Positions 8,507 to 15,130 of a DNA stretch of 15,130 nt are shown piece by piece. The DNA comes from Isohypsibius dastychi (Eukaryota; Tardigrada; Eutardigrada; Parachela; Isohypsibiidae). The notes beneath the pieces were generated by a model that was not told the DNA's origin, did not search any database, and was given only the letters and a program-made list of their open reading frames with translations. Made by a program: the position numbers and the translations under genes. Every line of letters begins with the position of its first letter. Positions within the stretch are counted from its first letter, which is position 1. The stretch spans positions 1-15,130 of the forward strand of contig JAQIWT010000785.1 in NCBI GenBank assembly GCA_034696485.1, in the 5' to 3' direction.

Positions 8507-8919
8507 TCAACGTTCTCGGTTGGTGATCGGGGGGCCAGCATCCCGGTTCTCGGACGTCTTTTTTTCTGCAGTTGCCGTGTATGTCGATGTATCCGGCATG
8601 AACTGAGTGTCAAACACAGTTACCTCCATGGTATCGGTGTCATATATATCGCCTTGTGCGTTGTCGTCGGACAGACTCTCGACGGCAGACGAGATCTCCG
8701 AGTGAATTCCAAGAGATTCCGTCTCGAAACATCTTGCCCGTATTCTGGACTGAGCAGTTGTTTGCCGGGTTTTTTTGTAAGAACTCGTTCCAAAATGCAC
8801 TGTTACTTCACTTTTTGGCTTGGAGAGTGTTGATTCTATCGGTGTTTGATTCATCGACTCCAAATCTTCGCCAACCTGCTAAGCATTCCGTATGTGAAGA
8901 ACCCATTGTAAGATCATGA
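8507..8919 (-). pseudogene. Copy 3, Ser/Thr/Asp-rich segment
   Basis: The frame from 8863 reads MESMNQTPIESTLSKPKSEV, TVHFGTSSYKKTRQTTAQ, ETESLGIHSEISSAVESLSD, DNAQGDIYDTDTMEVTVFDT, STYTATAEKKTSENRDAGPP. Its 118 codons are the longest minus-strand frame of the copy 3 tail. The composition (S/T/E/D) agrees with the rest of the unit. The opposite strand also has a long frame here (8282-8833), which I treat as a shadow. Confidence 0.4.
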
Positions 8920-9488
8920 ACCCCTTATCTGTTGAAGTTCAGCCGGTGGCCTGGTATCTTCTTGGATCGGAGCCGAGGTAAACTTTTGGAACACATCCGC
9001 AGTGTGAAGTATGTGCTCCAATTCGGTTGAAGTGTCAGGGACTCCAACAAATAACATGTCGGGAACAGGAGTCTCAAGGATACTGGAATAACTGATTTTT
9101 TGACACTTAATTTCTGCAACTTAACTTCAACTTGAAGTTCACGACCTGATTGGCGTCTGATGCGACGAATTCAATTTGAAATCCAATTTCGAATTCACTT
9201 TCAAATCCGTGTTTGCTTCTCACTTTCTCACGTCATCTCCTGACTCAGAATATTCAGGTTGTTCCAATGTTCTGCTCAACGACGCCTCGGTGGAGAACAT
9301 TTGGTCCTAGGTATACTCGGCCTCGTAAGCGCTTGTTTTCTTCGTGTGCGGAGCAAATCCCGTTGTCACTGTTGATTGGCTGAATGCTTCAGACTTTGGA
9401 GTGGAAGATGCAGTAAAGTTAGTGTCTGGATGTTTTTCGTTGATATGTCAAGGAGTCTTCACTGGTATCTCAATGACCACACTCTCGT
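8920..9488 (-). pseudogene. Copy 3, T/E/P-rich relic, with a readable tail
   Basis: Minus-strand coding VRHESVVIEIPVKTP ends at about 9448. Bases 9440-9130 are not confidently readable. From about 9085 to 8920 the frame reads SILETPVPDMLFVGVPDTST, ELEHILHTADVFQKFTSAPI, QEDTRPPAELQQIRGS and a stop. Preceding LQKLSVKKSVIP lies in a neighbouring frame. No family recognised. Confidence 0.4.
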
Positions 9489-9627
9489 GGCGTACAAACG
9501 TCCCGTTGTTTTCATCAGTGCCTTCATGAGGGAGTGGCGTGGCTGAAGTTTTTTCTTCGGCGTACAAACGTCCCGTTGTTTTCATCAGTGCCTTCATGAG
9601 GGAGTGGCGTGGCTGAAGTTTTTTCTT
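9489..9627. repeat. Exact 70-bp-period tandem duplication
   Basis: Bases 9489-9557 and 9559-9627 are identical (69 bases). Translated on the minus strand each contains EKTSATPLPHEGTDENNGTF. Since 70 is not a multiple of 3, the extra copy shifts the frame of copy 3. With a single copy the reading would continue into VRHESVVIEIPVKTP. Confidence 0.9.
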
Positions 9628-9629
9628 GT

Positions 9630-10149
9630 GTAATCGTTCCAGAATACCATGGTGCCAAAGCAGAGCGTTCCACAACAATCTTAGGCTTATCTTTCCGCAC
9701 TCTTGACCATTGTTTCAGTTGTTACTGTAGTTTCCGAAACATCAGGCCAGTGAATGGCGTTTTCGGATCCAATTTTGACCTGCAAAGTATCTGATTCTGA
9801 TGACAATCCGGCTACTGGCATATCCTCAGGATGAGTTGATTCTGGTCGGGTTACGTCAAGTGCACTGAGTTCCAATGGGAAGATCTCGGCTGATGCAGGC
9901 TCAGTGTTTTCACTACTGACGTGGTCATGGTCGATTCTGGCTTTCTGGACTCTGCTGAAACGGCCTCCTTAGTTTCTGATTCTGTAGGCGGTGGATCTAC
10001 AAAGAGTGCGAGCTTCGGGGCCACCAACCCCGCAACTTCAGATTCAGTGGCTTCTGGCTGTTGAGACTTTGTTTACATCGCAGCTGTGATATCACCATAT
10101 TTCCCTTTTTTTCACTTACGTTTCCGGAGCTTCAACTTGTGGTCTTCTC
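9630..10149 (-). pseudogene. Copy 3, T/E/P-rich relics
   Basis: The clearest part (9875-9687) reads MELSALDVTRPESTHPEDMP, VAGLSSESDTLQVKIGSENA, IHWPDVSETTVTTETMVKS. After a shift it continues as KPKIVVERSALAPWYSGTIT. Bases 10149-9880 hold short acidic blocks in different frames without a clear continuous reading. No domain recognised. Confidence 0.4.
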
Positions 10150-10735
10150 ATCAGGTTAGTTTTCAGCATGCTTTGTCGACTCATAAGTCGCTTCTCAAGT
10201 GTCGTCTCCTTCAATCAATTCCGTAGTTTCCATCTCCCGAGTCTTAGAAGTCTCTGGTTGTCCAGTGGGTCGTTAATCCGAAGTCGTATGTGCAATCAAG
10301 ACTTCATTTGGTCCAGTCTATGCAGAAAGGTCAGTTGGCGCTGTCTCTGTGCTACTCATCACTGGTGTTGCTTTGCACACGTTGATGACAGTGTACACGT
10401 GTTCATTTGCTTCAGTTGGCGTGAACTCAGTGGAAGTAACTTCCGTAGCCGGTGCGACGATATCGGAGACCTCCATTATTGCGAATTATGGTCTCTCTGT
10501 AGCTTCGAATGGATATTGATCAAACAATATTGTAGTCACGACTGTGGTATCAGGAACGCTGGCCTGGTCCACAGACACGAAATCAGGATGGGTGTCCGTT
10601 AACAGCTCTGTCTGGGGTGCCACCTCAGACAGGGTCATATCTGCGGAATAGATCGGTGTATACTCTAAGTCCGAAATCAGAAAGGGCGCATTTGTCGGCT
10701 GTCACGATTTGAGTTCGATACTCACAGAATCGAAG
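10150..10735 (-). pseudogene. Copy 3, long single frame broken only by nonsense codons
   Basis: One frame runs through VSIELKS, PTNAPFLISDLEYTPIYSAD, MTLSEVAPQTELLTDTHPDF, VSVDQASVPDTTVVTTILFD, FAIMEVSDIVAPATEVTSTE, FTPTEANEHVYTVINVCKAT and PVMSSTETAPTDLSA to about 10150. It is interrupted by stops at 10704-10702 (TGA), 10488-10486 (TAA), 10320-10318 (TAG), 10275-10273 (TAA) and 10197-10195 (TGA), with no frameshift apparent. Its start pairs with copy 1 2640-2690 (LTSDLKYTEMTV). It is a T/E/V/P-rich linker. The lack of indels over almost 200 codons suggests later decay here than in the Ig region. Confidence 0.5.
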
Positions 10736-10791
10736 AAGAAAACTGTTGTTCGAAAACTACATCCGTTCTGCCACTATTCCTCGCGAATGAT

Positions 10792-11104
10792 TCAATACTC
10801 AACACTAAAATCAGTGTTGAAGTTGTCCGTCTTGCTCTGTGCTTGTTGCAACATCCAAGATGTGACGTTCAACGATTGTTCTGTGTCTTCCATAAGAAGC
10901 AACATTTCTTCCGTGACCTTTATGAAAACGCTTCGAAAAACGTGAGTGAAGATGTCCAATAACAACGCGCTCACCTCGGTCACATTTTTTACTGCACAAT
11001 TTTCCAGATGAGATCCAACAACTGCGAGCTCGCTTCCAGCTTCAAGCTCGGTGGTCTCGATTCTTCGAGATTCGTGAGATTCTTCCGTATCGATAACCAC
11101 AGTT
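10792..11104 (-). pseudogene. Copy 3, charged segment open for 102 codons
   Basis: The frame reads VIDTEESHESRRIETTELEA, GSELAVVGSHLENCAVKN, VTEVSALLLDIF, KVTEEMLLLMEDTEQSLNV, LQQAQSKTDNFNTDFSVEY. It aligns with copy 1 2225-2530, where the same text is split over frames. It is acidic and amphipathic, possibly partly helical, and no known domain was recognised. It is the best-kept version of this segment in the window. Confidence 0.5.
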
Positions 11105-11654
11105 TCCTTTGTAATAGTTTCGTTGCTCGATGATCACTAAGCTAGGTACAAAGGATAACACTTGCTTCTGAAGATGGTTATTAGTTTGACTGAGGAATGG
11201 ACAATAACCATCTCATATCTCGATGGCTGGCTGGGAAACATGCTCAGTAACGATTTCGACTTCACTGACTATCGTCTTCTCTTTGTCAACGACAACATGT
11301 TGATCTATGGTCGCAATCTCGCTGTGGATCGGTCATGGAAAACCATCTCTACTTACTCCACCGATCCAACAACCAGTTCGGTCACTGACTCACGACTCCC
11401 GAACTTCGGTCCCACAGCTGCAGTTGCATCCTGTTGTGCCTCATCGTCCTCATCATATTATAATGCCCCTTCTGTAACCTTCAAATCTTCTGAAAAGACA
11501 TGCGAAGGTGCTTCATGCAAGAGTTCGAACCCACACTCAAACCCTGATGATGATGATGCTTCACGCAGAGGGAATTCAACGTTTTCATGCTCCCATCGAC
11601 CACCAGTTCCGATCTTCCCGTGGTCTAACAACAACCTCAACAAACGCGCTTTTA
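11105..11654 (-). pseudogene. Copy 3, linker after the Ig domain (broken)
   Basis: The minus strand reads FPLREASSSSGFECGFELLH, EAPSHVFSEDLKVTEGAL (about 11580-11460), matching LREASSFPGFEYGVELLDEA of copy 1. A segment equivalent to copy 1 around 1450-1570 is missing. Further on comes TIVSEVEIVTEHVSQPAIEI and a TGA (11272-11207). The + strand codons for His/Asp (ATGATGATG at 11546-11556) reflect an Asp/Ser-rich microsatellite-like stretch on the sense strand. Confidence 0.5.
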
Positions 11655-12002
11655 AAACGAACCTTCTACGTTCACTTCACATCATTTTTGCGCAACATCG
11701 TACTCTGTCTTCAGCTTGCAGACATACGTTACAGCGCCTTCTCAGAAGACTTCGGCGATGCCTAGTTCACTTAAACCAGTTTCGTAATGGTACAGAGTGG
11801 TATCTTCGTTCTGGGTACATTTAGGTCTTCGTGGAACCATCCAGATTCCTTTATAGGCTTGGAATCAAACTGGCAAGTTAGCAGCAGCGACTGTCCATCC
11901 ATCGCAGCTAGTACTGGAGCCAGTGGCGCAGTGAAAACTGGAGCCTCCGAAACAGTGAGGCTGGGAGAGTAGAAACCTCTTCAGGAATAACTGCTCTCAC
12001 AC
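11655..12002 (-). pseudogene. Immunoglobulin I-set domain relic, copy 3
   Basis: The minus strand reads SPSLTVSEAPVFTAPLAPV, LAAMDGQSLLLTCQFDSKP, IKESGWFHEDLNV in one frame (about 11976-11825). Both the first core Cys (LTCQF) and the core Trp (GWFHE) are present. Then indels shift the frame; RHRRS-like sequence replaces RIAEVF. The YVC and LKTEYDVAQ blocks (about 11725-11690) still show the second Cys and the G strand. It retains both core cysteines, which copies 1 and 2 do not, but is frameshifted between them. Confidence 0.65.
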
Positions 12003-12066
12003 CTGCAACGTTTTCGAATAAATAATTGCACTTGTGACTTATTAATAATCACGAATAATTGCATAC
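12003..12066 (-). other. Phase-0 intron (64 bp), copy 3
   Basis: On the minus strand the donor is AAAGAG|GTATGC and the acceptor CGTTGCAG|GTGTGAG. Both splice sites are intact, unlike copy 2. Position and phase equal those in copies 1 and 2. Confidence 0.65.
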
Positions 12067-12835
12067 CTCTTTCGCTTTTGGTGTTTCTGTCAAGGTCTTT
12101 GACATCTCAACCGTAGTTTTCCACCCTGGCCCAGAGTATCTCCGTGATCAGGGGTTCCTTCAGTTTGGAGCACTGTAGGTTCTTGACTTCTTCAAAGAGC
12201 CCCTCACTGACAACTGACTTTTCCGTCTGTTCCAGTTGAGTAGTGGGAGATGGTAGCTCTACCACAGAAGAGTTCTTAAGCGAAATCTGTTCAACCACAG
12301 TTTTCCGAATCCCTTTCAAAATCCTCGACAAACTTGGTTTCATGTCAGTTGAATTGGTGATCTTTGCTAATTCTCGAATTTTTGGTCGGGCAAGTTCTAC
12401 GTGCATCATTGTGAATTCCTCCACAGGAACTGCTTGACCAGTCTTGGTTCAGTGATTGATTCGAACAGGGTTGATTTTTTTCCTTGAATAGTCTCAGTTT
12501 CACTTTACGCCAACATGAATACTTCTTTCTCGCTTAGTTGAGCGGATTCACTTGGCTGGTCGGCAGGTAATAACCAGAGAATGAGCACCTTTAAGTTCAG
12601 CAACTATTTCTTCCAGCATCTCATTGTCAAAATTCTCCTCTCCAACTCGCGACCTGATGGATTTCAGTACTTCCCAGGGATTCGACTTCGATCCGTTCTG
12701 TGGTACTATTTCAAGCTTCTGCTGGAAGTTTGTGGTACCATCCATTTCTTTCGTGAATTGTGGCTTGGTAAAAGGTAGCTCCACAGATGTCAGCTCACGC
12801 GGTCATTTTTTAGCCGGAATCATTTCAGTTAATAT
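12067..12835 (-). pseudogene. Copy 3, exon upstream of the Ig domain
   Basis: Blocks in order are MDGTTNFQQKLEIVPQNGSK (12784 downward), MLEEIVAELKGAHS (about 12625-12584) and a stretch homologous to copy 1 400-500. A 105-codon open frame from 12424 to 12107 follows: EEFTMMHVELARPKIREL, LSRILKGIRKTVVEQISLKN, SSVVELPSPTTQLEQTEKS, VVSEGLFEEVKNL. This is the best-preserved version of the middle of this exon; copy 1 shows only fragments. A shift near the end separates it from TVEMSKTLTETPKAKE at the intron donor. Acidic, Ser/Thr-rich; no domain recognised. Confidence 0.55.
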
Positions 12836-12838
12836 CTA

Positions 12839-12974
12839 CGTTGATGCATAGGGAGACTAAAAGACACTAGGGGCTAAGATACATGGTTGATGTGAAGCGC
12901 GGAAGATGTGGGGGTACGGAAGGAGCTTGTCGGAAGACGGTGTTGCATACCGAGAACTTGCCGAACAAACCCCC
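12839..12974. repeat. Direct repeat of the mobile element, outer copy
   Basis: This 136-bp stretch starts CGTTGATGCATAG and ends at a run of C. It is repeated in the same orientation at 13226-13361 with six mismatches (about 96 % identity by eye). Weak similarity extends a few bases further left (TTAAT.TCT). It abuts the edge of copy 3, so it probably marks an element terminus. Confidence 0.85.
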
Positions 12975-13225
12975 CTTTATTCATAAGTCATGATGGATCA
13001 AAGAACGGCAGAGCCGAAGACAAGGGAGGGTCGGGCGGGAAATCGCCAGCAAAACCAAATGTGAATGACTGACAGAGTCAGTTGATACCAGAGAGGAGAG
13101 CGTTCGGAAAAGTAGGATACCGTGAGAGCGGTGCGAGGGAGAGAGAGAGGCTATCGAGAGCAAAGGCAGTGGTCAACTTGTAATTAACACCAGTTGACTG
13201 GCCGTCAACTTTCATTTAATTTCTT
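12975..13225. other. Purine-rich spacer between the two direct repeats
   Basis: This segment has no convincing coding frame. It is rich in G and A on the + strand, including a GAGAGAGAGAG run near 13137-13148. The right end turns AT-rich (TTTCATTTAATTTCTT). I see no gene in it. Confidence 0.5.
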
Positions 13226-13361
13226 CGTTGATGCATAGTGAGACTAAAAGACACTAGGGGCTTAGATACATGGTTGATGTGAAACGCGGAAGATGTGGGG
13301 GTACGAAAGGAGCTTGTCGGAAGACGGTGTTGCATACCGAGAACTTGCCGAGCACACCCCC
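13226..13361. repeat. Direct repeat of the mobile element, inner copy
   Basis: It is the partner of 12839-12974 (offset 387 bp). On the minus strand the last part of the recombinase frame (LGVCSASSRYATPSSDKLLS) lies inside it, so the repeat includes the 3' end of the recombinase gene. Tyrosine-recombinase retroelements of the DIRS/PAT/Ngaro type are known to carry terminal or split direct repeats, and this arrangement would be compatible. Confidence 0.8.
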
Positions 13362-13439
13362 AAGCAACCCCCAGCATCACAGGAGTTCCGGGCATGAGGT
13401 TGGATTCGAGACCGAATATAGGACTTACGGCCGGCGCTT

Positions 13440-13465
13440 GAGGGTGACCTTTGAGGGTGACCCTT
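13440..13465. repeat. 13-bp tandem duplication after the HSFR motif
   Basis: GAGGGTGACCTTT (13440-13452) is followed directly by GAGGGTGACCCTT (13453-13465), one mismatch. It lies in the recombinase between AAEKG and GRKSY, where the usual spacing to the nucleophile motif appears disturbed. Confidence 0.6.
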
Positions 13466-13531
13466 TTCTGCAGCGGACGTTGCGGCCCCGATTCTGAAGC
13501 TGTGAGTTCCGTAGCGCTTAAGGTTTGGGGT

Positions 13532-13822
13532 TCCGGCGAGGAATCGACGCGTCAAACGGAGGAAATAGTTGCGAGTCAGAAACTATCCAGAGGCCAGCGT
13601 GAAGATTGGCATGATCTGATAGTGCGGTAGTGAAGCTGGGAATCCGACTGGTCGGTTGGCGATCATGCGGCGATAAATCCGGCGAGGAATCGACGCGTCA
13701 AACGGAGGAAATAGTTGCGAGTCAGAAACTCTCCAGAGGCCAGCGTGAAGATTGGCATGATCTGATAGTGCGGTAGTGAAGCTGGGAATCCAACTGGTCG
13801 GTTGGCGATCATGCGACGATAA
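13532..13822. repeat. 146-bp tandem duplication inside the recombinase
   Basis: Units 13532-13676 and 13678-13822 differ at three bases that I can see (about 98 %). Each encodes, on the minus strand, RMIANRPVGFPASLPHYQIM through NYFLRLTRRFLAG. A period of 146 is not divisible by 3. The left unit also carries GAG>TAG in its own frame. The high identity makes this a recent event. Confidence 0.9.
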
Positions 13823-14599
13823 GATTTCACTGGGCAGAGGTCAGAGCTAGAGCTTTTGACGATCAGTTGCTGACCTTTTCCAAGCTGATCAGTTTTCGAT
13901 AGCCGAATATTGACCTGCAGGGCTGTTTTCTCCCGGATAAGGGTGACGTCGCAAAAGCGAAGACATCGCTTTTTGTCGTACTTTTTGGTGGAGTAGCTGG
14001 TGAATTCTCCGACTCGAAGTAACGTTGAGAAGGCCAGGGAGAAAGCGAGCCGAATGACGGCCATATCGTAGAACTTTAGTTCAGAGATGAAGATGTTATT
14101 TTGAATGACTGTTATCAGATGGGAAGCGATGGGAAGGCGCTGATCGGGCTTGGTTGGAGCAGTTCGTTGGTAACCCTTGAGAGTGCGCTTGACGATACCT
14201 GAAGTAGAAGGGCTCGGATAGCCATTTTCGACGTGGTAATTGGTGATGGCAGCGACATGAACTCTTGCCGTGGCTAGGGAAATGCGTTGGTCGTAAAGGT
14301 CACCAAGGAAGTTGGCCAGTGTCGTAGCTGAGGCTGGGAATGCTGACTGTGACGAACGATTACAGTGGTTCAGGAATTTTTTCAGGCCGGCTTGGTAGGA
14401 TTTTTGCGTGGAAGGTGCGATGTGGCTGGCGAGTAGGAACGTTGCGGACGGTGTCAAATGGCTGGGAACAGAGACAGAACGATTTGATCGATGTGGGATG
14501 GCGGCTGGATTTGGCTTTGCGTTTTTGGCTAAACTTCTGAACCGGCTTATCTGGAATCGAGAGAGGGAATTAGCAATACCGTTGTTGCAACTAGTGTTG

Positions 14600-15130
14600 T
14601 TTACTGAGTAAATGTATCAGTAAAGTAGTCTATTTACTGAGCTTTTTTGGGCTTACTGAGTTAATTAACAGTACAGTAAATCAATTCGAGAAGACCAATA
14701 GTACAGTAACAGTAAGTAAATTAAGGAAAACACTCGGAAAAGTAATTAAATATTTTGATGATCAGTAAATTGTTTCTACTGAGTAAAATCGTGTACTCAG
14801 TAGCATATTTGGCTACTGAGTACATTTGGTTTACTGCGGCCTCATGGTTAAGCAGCTAAACGTAGCCGAAGTGCTTTATTGTTGATTGAGTCAAGCAAAG
14901 TAGCCGCATATGGTAAAACATCCGTTCAAATTCAACACCATTCGCCGTGTTATTCGGTTGCTTATTTCTTCCTTACAACTTGAGATTTTCTAAAATGAAC
15001 TAAAAGCTCAGTAAATTCACAGTATACTGAGTAAGTAGATTTGTTTCAGAAAGATTTACTGAGTAAAAAGTAATTAAATTTGGTTTCAAGTGCGTGACAG
15101 TACAGTAAAGTAAAGTAGATTTTTTTGAAG
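14600..15130. repeat. Array of TACT[G/C]AGTA near-palindromes and AGTACAGTAA motifs
   Basis: The 9-mer TACTGAGTA/TACTCAGTA occurs at 14602, 14777, 14794, 14814, 15025 and 15057. Two of these extend to the 13-base TTTACTGAGTAAA (14600-14612 and 15055-15067), whose 6-bp arms are perfect inverted repeats around one base. Partial forms lie at 14633-14641, 14653-14664 and 15007-15015. A second motif, AGTACAGTAA, lies at 14670, 14700 and 15099. The host region is AT-rich and sits directly upstream (minus-strand sense) of the recombinase, so it may be its 5' region, a terminal region or a binding-site cluster. There is no coding signal. Confidence 0.75.
14825..15000. other. Non-coding gap within the motif array
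   Basis: No TACTGAGTA copies and no coding frame occur here. GCGGC near 14836 and GCCGC near 14903 could pair loosely. I see no gene or RNA gene. Confidence 0.4.

Larger units (their letters stand above)
7233..12835 (-). pseudogene. Repeat unit in inverted orientation, copy 3
   Basis: Read on the minus strand from 12835 down, this has the unit-junction block (ACTGAAATGATTCC.., homologous to TVTEIIPAQEK of copy 1/2), the MLEEIVAEL exon, the phase-0 intron, the Ig relic and the post-Ig linker. The segment matching copy 1 2176-2690 follows, then about 3.4 kb of E/T/P-rich relics. Homology with copy 1 is obvious by eye down to about 10630. Beyond that I could not pair segments confidently, though the composition stays the same. 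Frameshifts, nonsense codons and a 70-bp tandem duplication disable it. The parts are listed separately. Confidence 0.6.
13262..14614 (-). pseudogene. DIRS/Ngaro-like tyrosine recombinase (broken by duplication)
   Basis: This encoded a tyrosine recombinase that cuts and rejoins DNA for integration of a mobile element. Read from 14457 down, residues 1-120 form the N-terminal SAM-like/core-binding part (IAPSTQKSYQAGLKKFLNHC, then LANFLGDLYDQRIS, RVHVAAITNYHVENGYPSP). The catalytic part has Arg I at about residue 148 in LLRVGEFTS and the hairpin lysine in RLSKTDQ (about 188). In another frame, HSFR (H-x-x-R; codons 13504-13493) lies in YGTHSFRIGAATSAAEKG, and a probable nucleophile Tyr in GRKSYIRS. 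The frame stays open upstream of 14457 to about 14614 with no ATG; codon 14457 is TTG, so the true start is lost or elsewhere. A 146-bp tandem duplication (13532-13822) splits the frame between R-K and H-R. No reverse transcriptase or RNase H is seen inside the window. Confidence 0.85.

Noticed and set aside
8282-8833. 183-codon + strand frame with Cys- and Leu-rich text
   Set aside because: It lies opposite the Ser/Thr/Glu-rich minus-strand frame 8863-8507, whose composition fits the rest of the unit. No family was recognised in the + strand text.
11162-11824. 220-codon + strand frame
   Set aside because: It is antisense to the Ig relic and linker of copy 3, which match copies 1 and 2 in protein sequence. 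The + strand translation has no recognisable domain, so it is a shadow.
12839-13361. Classical LTR pair
   Set aside because: The 136-bp repeats are only 387 bp apart on the same side of the recombinase, with no retroviral-type genes between them.
14340-14611. Overlapping + strand frames of 66-67 codons
   Set aside because: They are antisense to the N-terminal part of the tyrosine recombinase.
14833-14910. tRNA-like or SINE-like start (TGGTTAAGCAG)
   Set aside because: A resemblance to a tRNA D-loop is present, but no A box/B box pair or cloverleaf could be assembled.
14600-15130. CRISPR array
   Set aside because: The repeated motif is only 9-13 bases, spacing is irregular (about 17 to 211 bases), and the context is eukaryotic.

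Overview
The window looks like eukaryotic, invertebrate-animal DNA. It contains short spliceosomal-type introns (about 60-65 bases), relics of an immunoglobulin I-set domain embedded in long Glu/Thr/Val-rich protein sequence (the style of titin/twitchin-like giant muscle proteins), and a tyrosine-recombinase mobile element of the DIRS/Ngaro-like type. I see no prokaryotic operons. A nematode or another protostome would fit, but the sequence alone does not settle the phylum. I see no intact host gene: every coding stretch is interrupted by frameshifts, nonsense codons or small duplications.

Bases 1 to about 190 hold a TG-rich simple repeat and nothing else clear. From about 190 to 5490 (+ strand) lies a decayed copy (copy 1) of a large repeat unit: an N-terminal E/T-rich exon, a phase-0 intron (898-962), an Ig I-set relic, then several kilobases of E/T/V/P-rich coding relics with at least one more probable intron (4492-4551). 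A second, partial copy (copy 2, about 5490-7230, + strand) follows in tandem with the same exon-intron-Ig order. At about 7230 the orientation flips abruptly, and a third copy (copy 3) runs on the minus strand from about 12835 down to 7233, again with the same exon, intron and Ig order. Since all three keep the same intron, they are DNA-level duplicates and not retrocopies. The original gene was probably a giant protein with internal repeat units of about 5 kb.

From 12839 to the right edge is mobile-element sequence. There are two 136-bp direct repeats 387 bp apart (12839-12974 and 13226-13361), then a degraded tyrosine recombinase on the minus strand (about 14614 to 13262), broken by a 146-bp tandem duplication. 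Beyond its 5' side is an AT-rich region (14600-15130) with repeated near-palindromic TACT[G/C]AGTA motifs. The outer edge of the left direct repeat coincides with the edge of inverted copy 3, so the element end and the rearrangement edge are the same place.

Nothing here works together as an active system. The interest lies in the architecture: a duplicated and inverted giant repeat-protein gene, abutting a recombinase element with unusual repeats.
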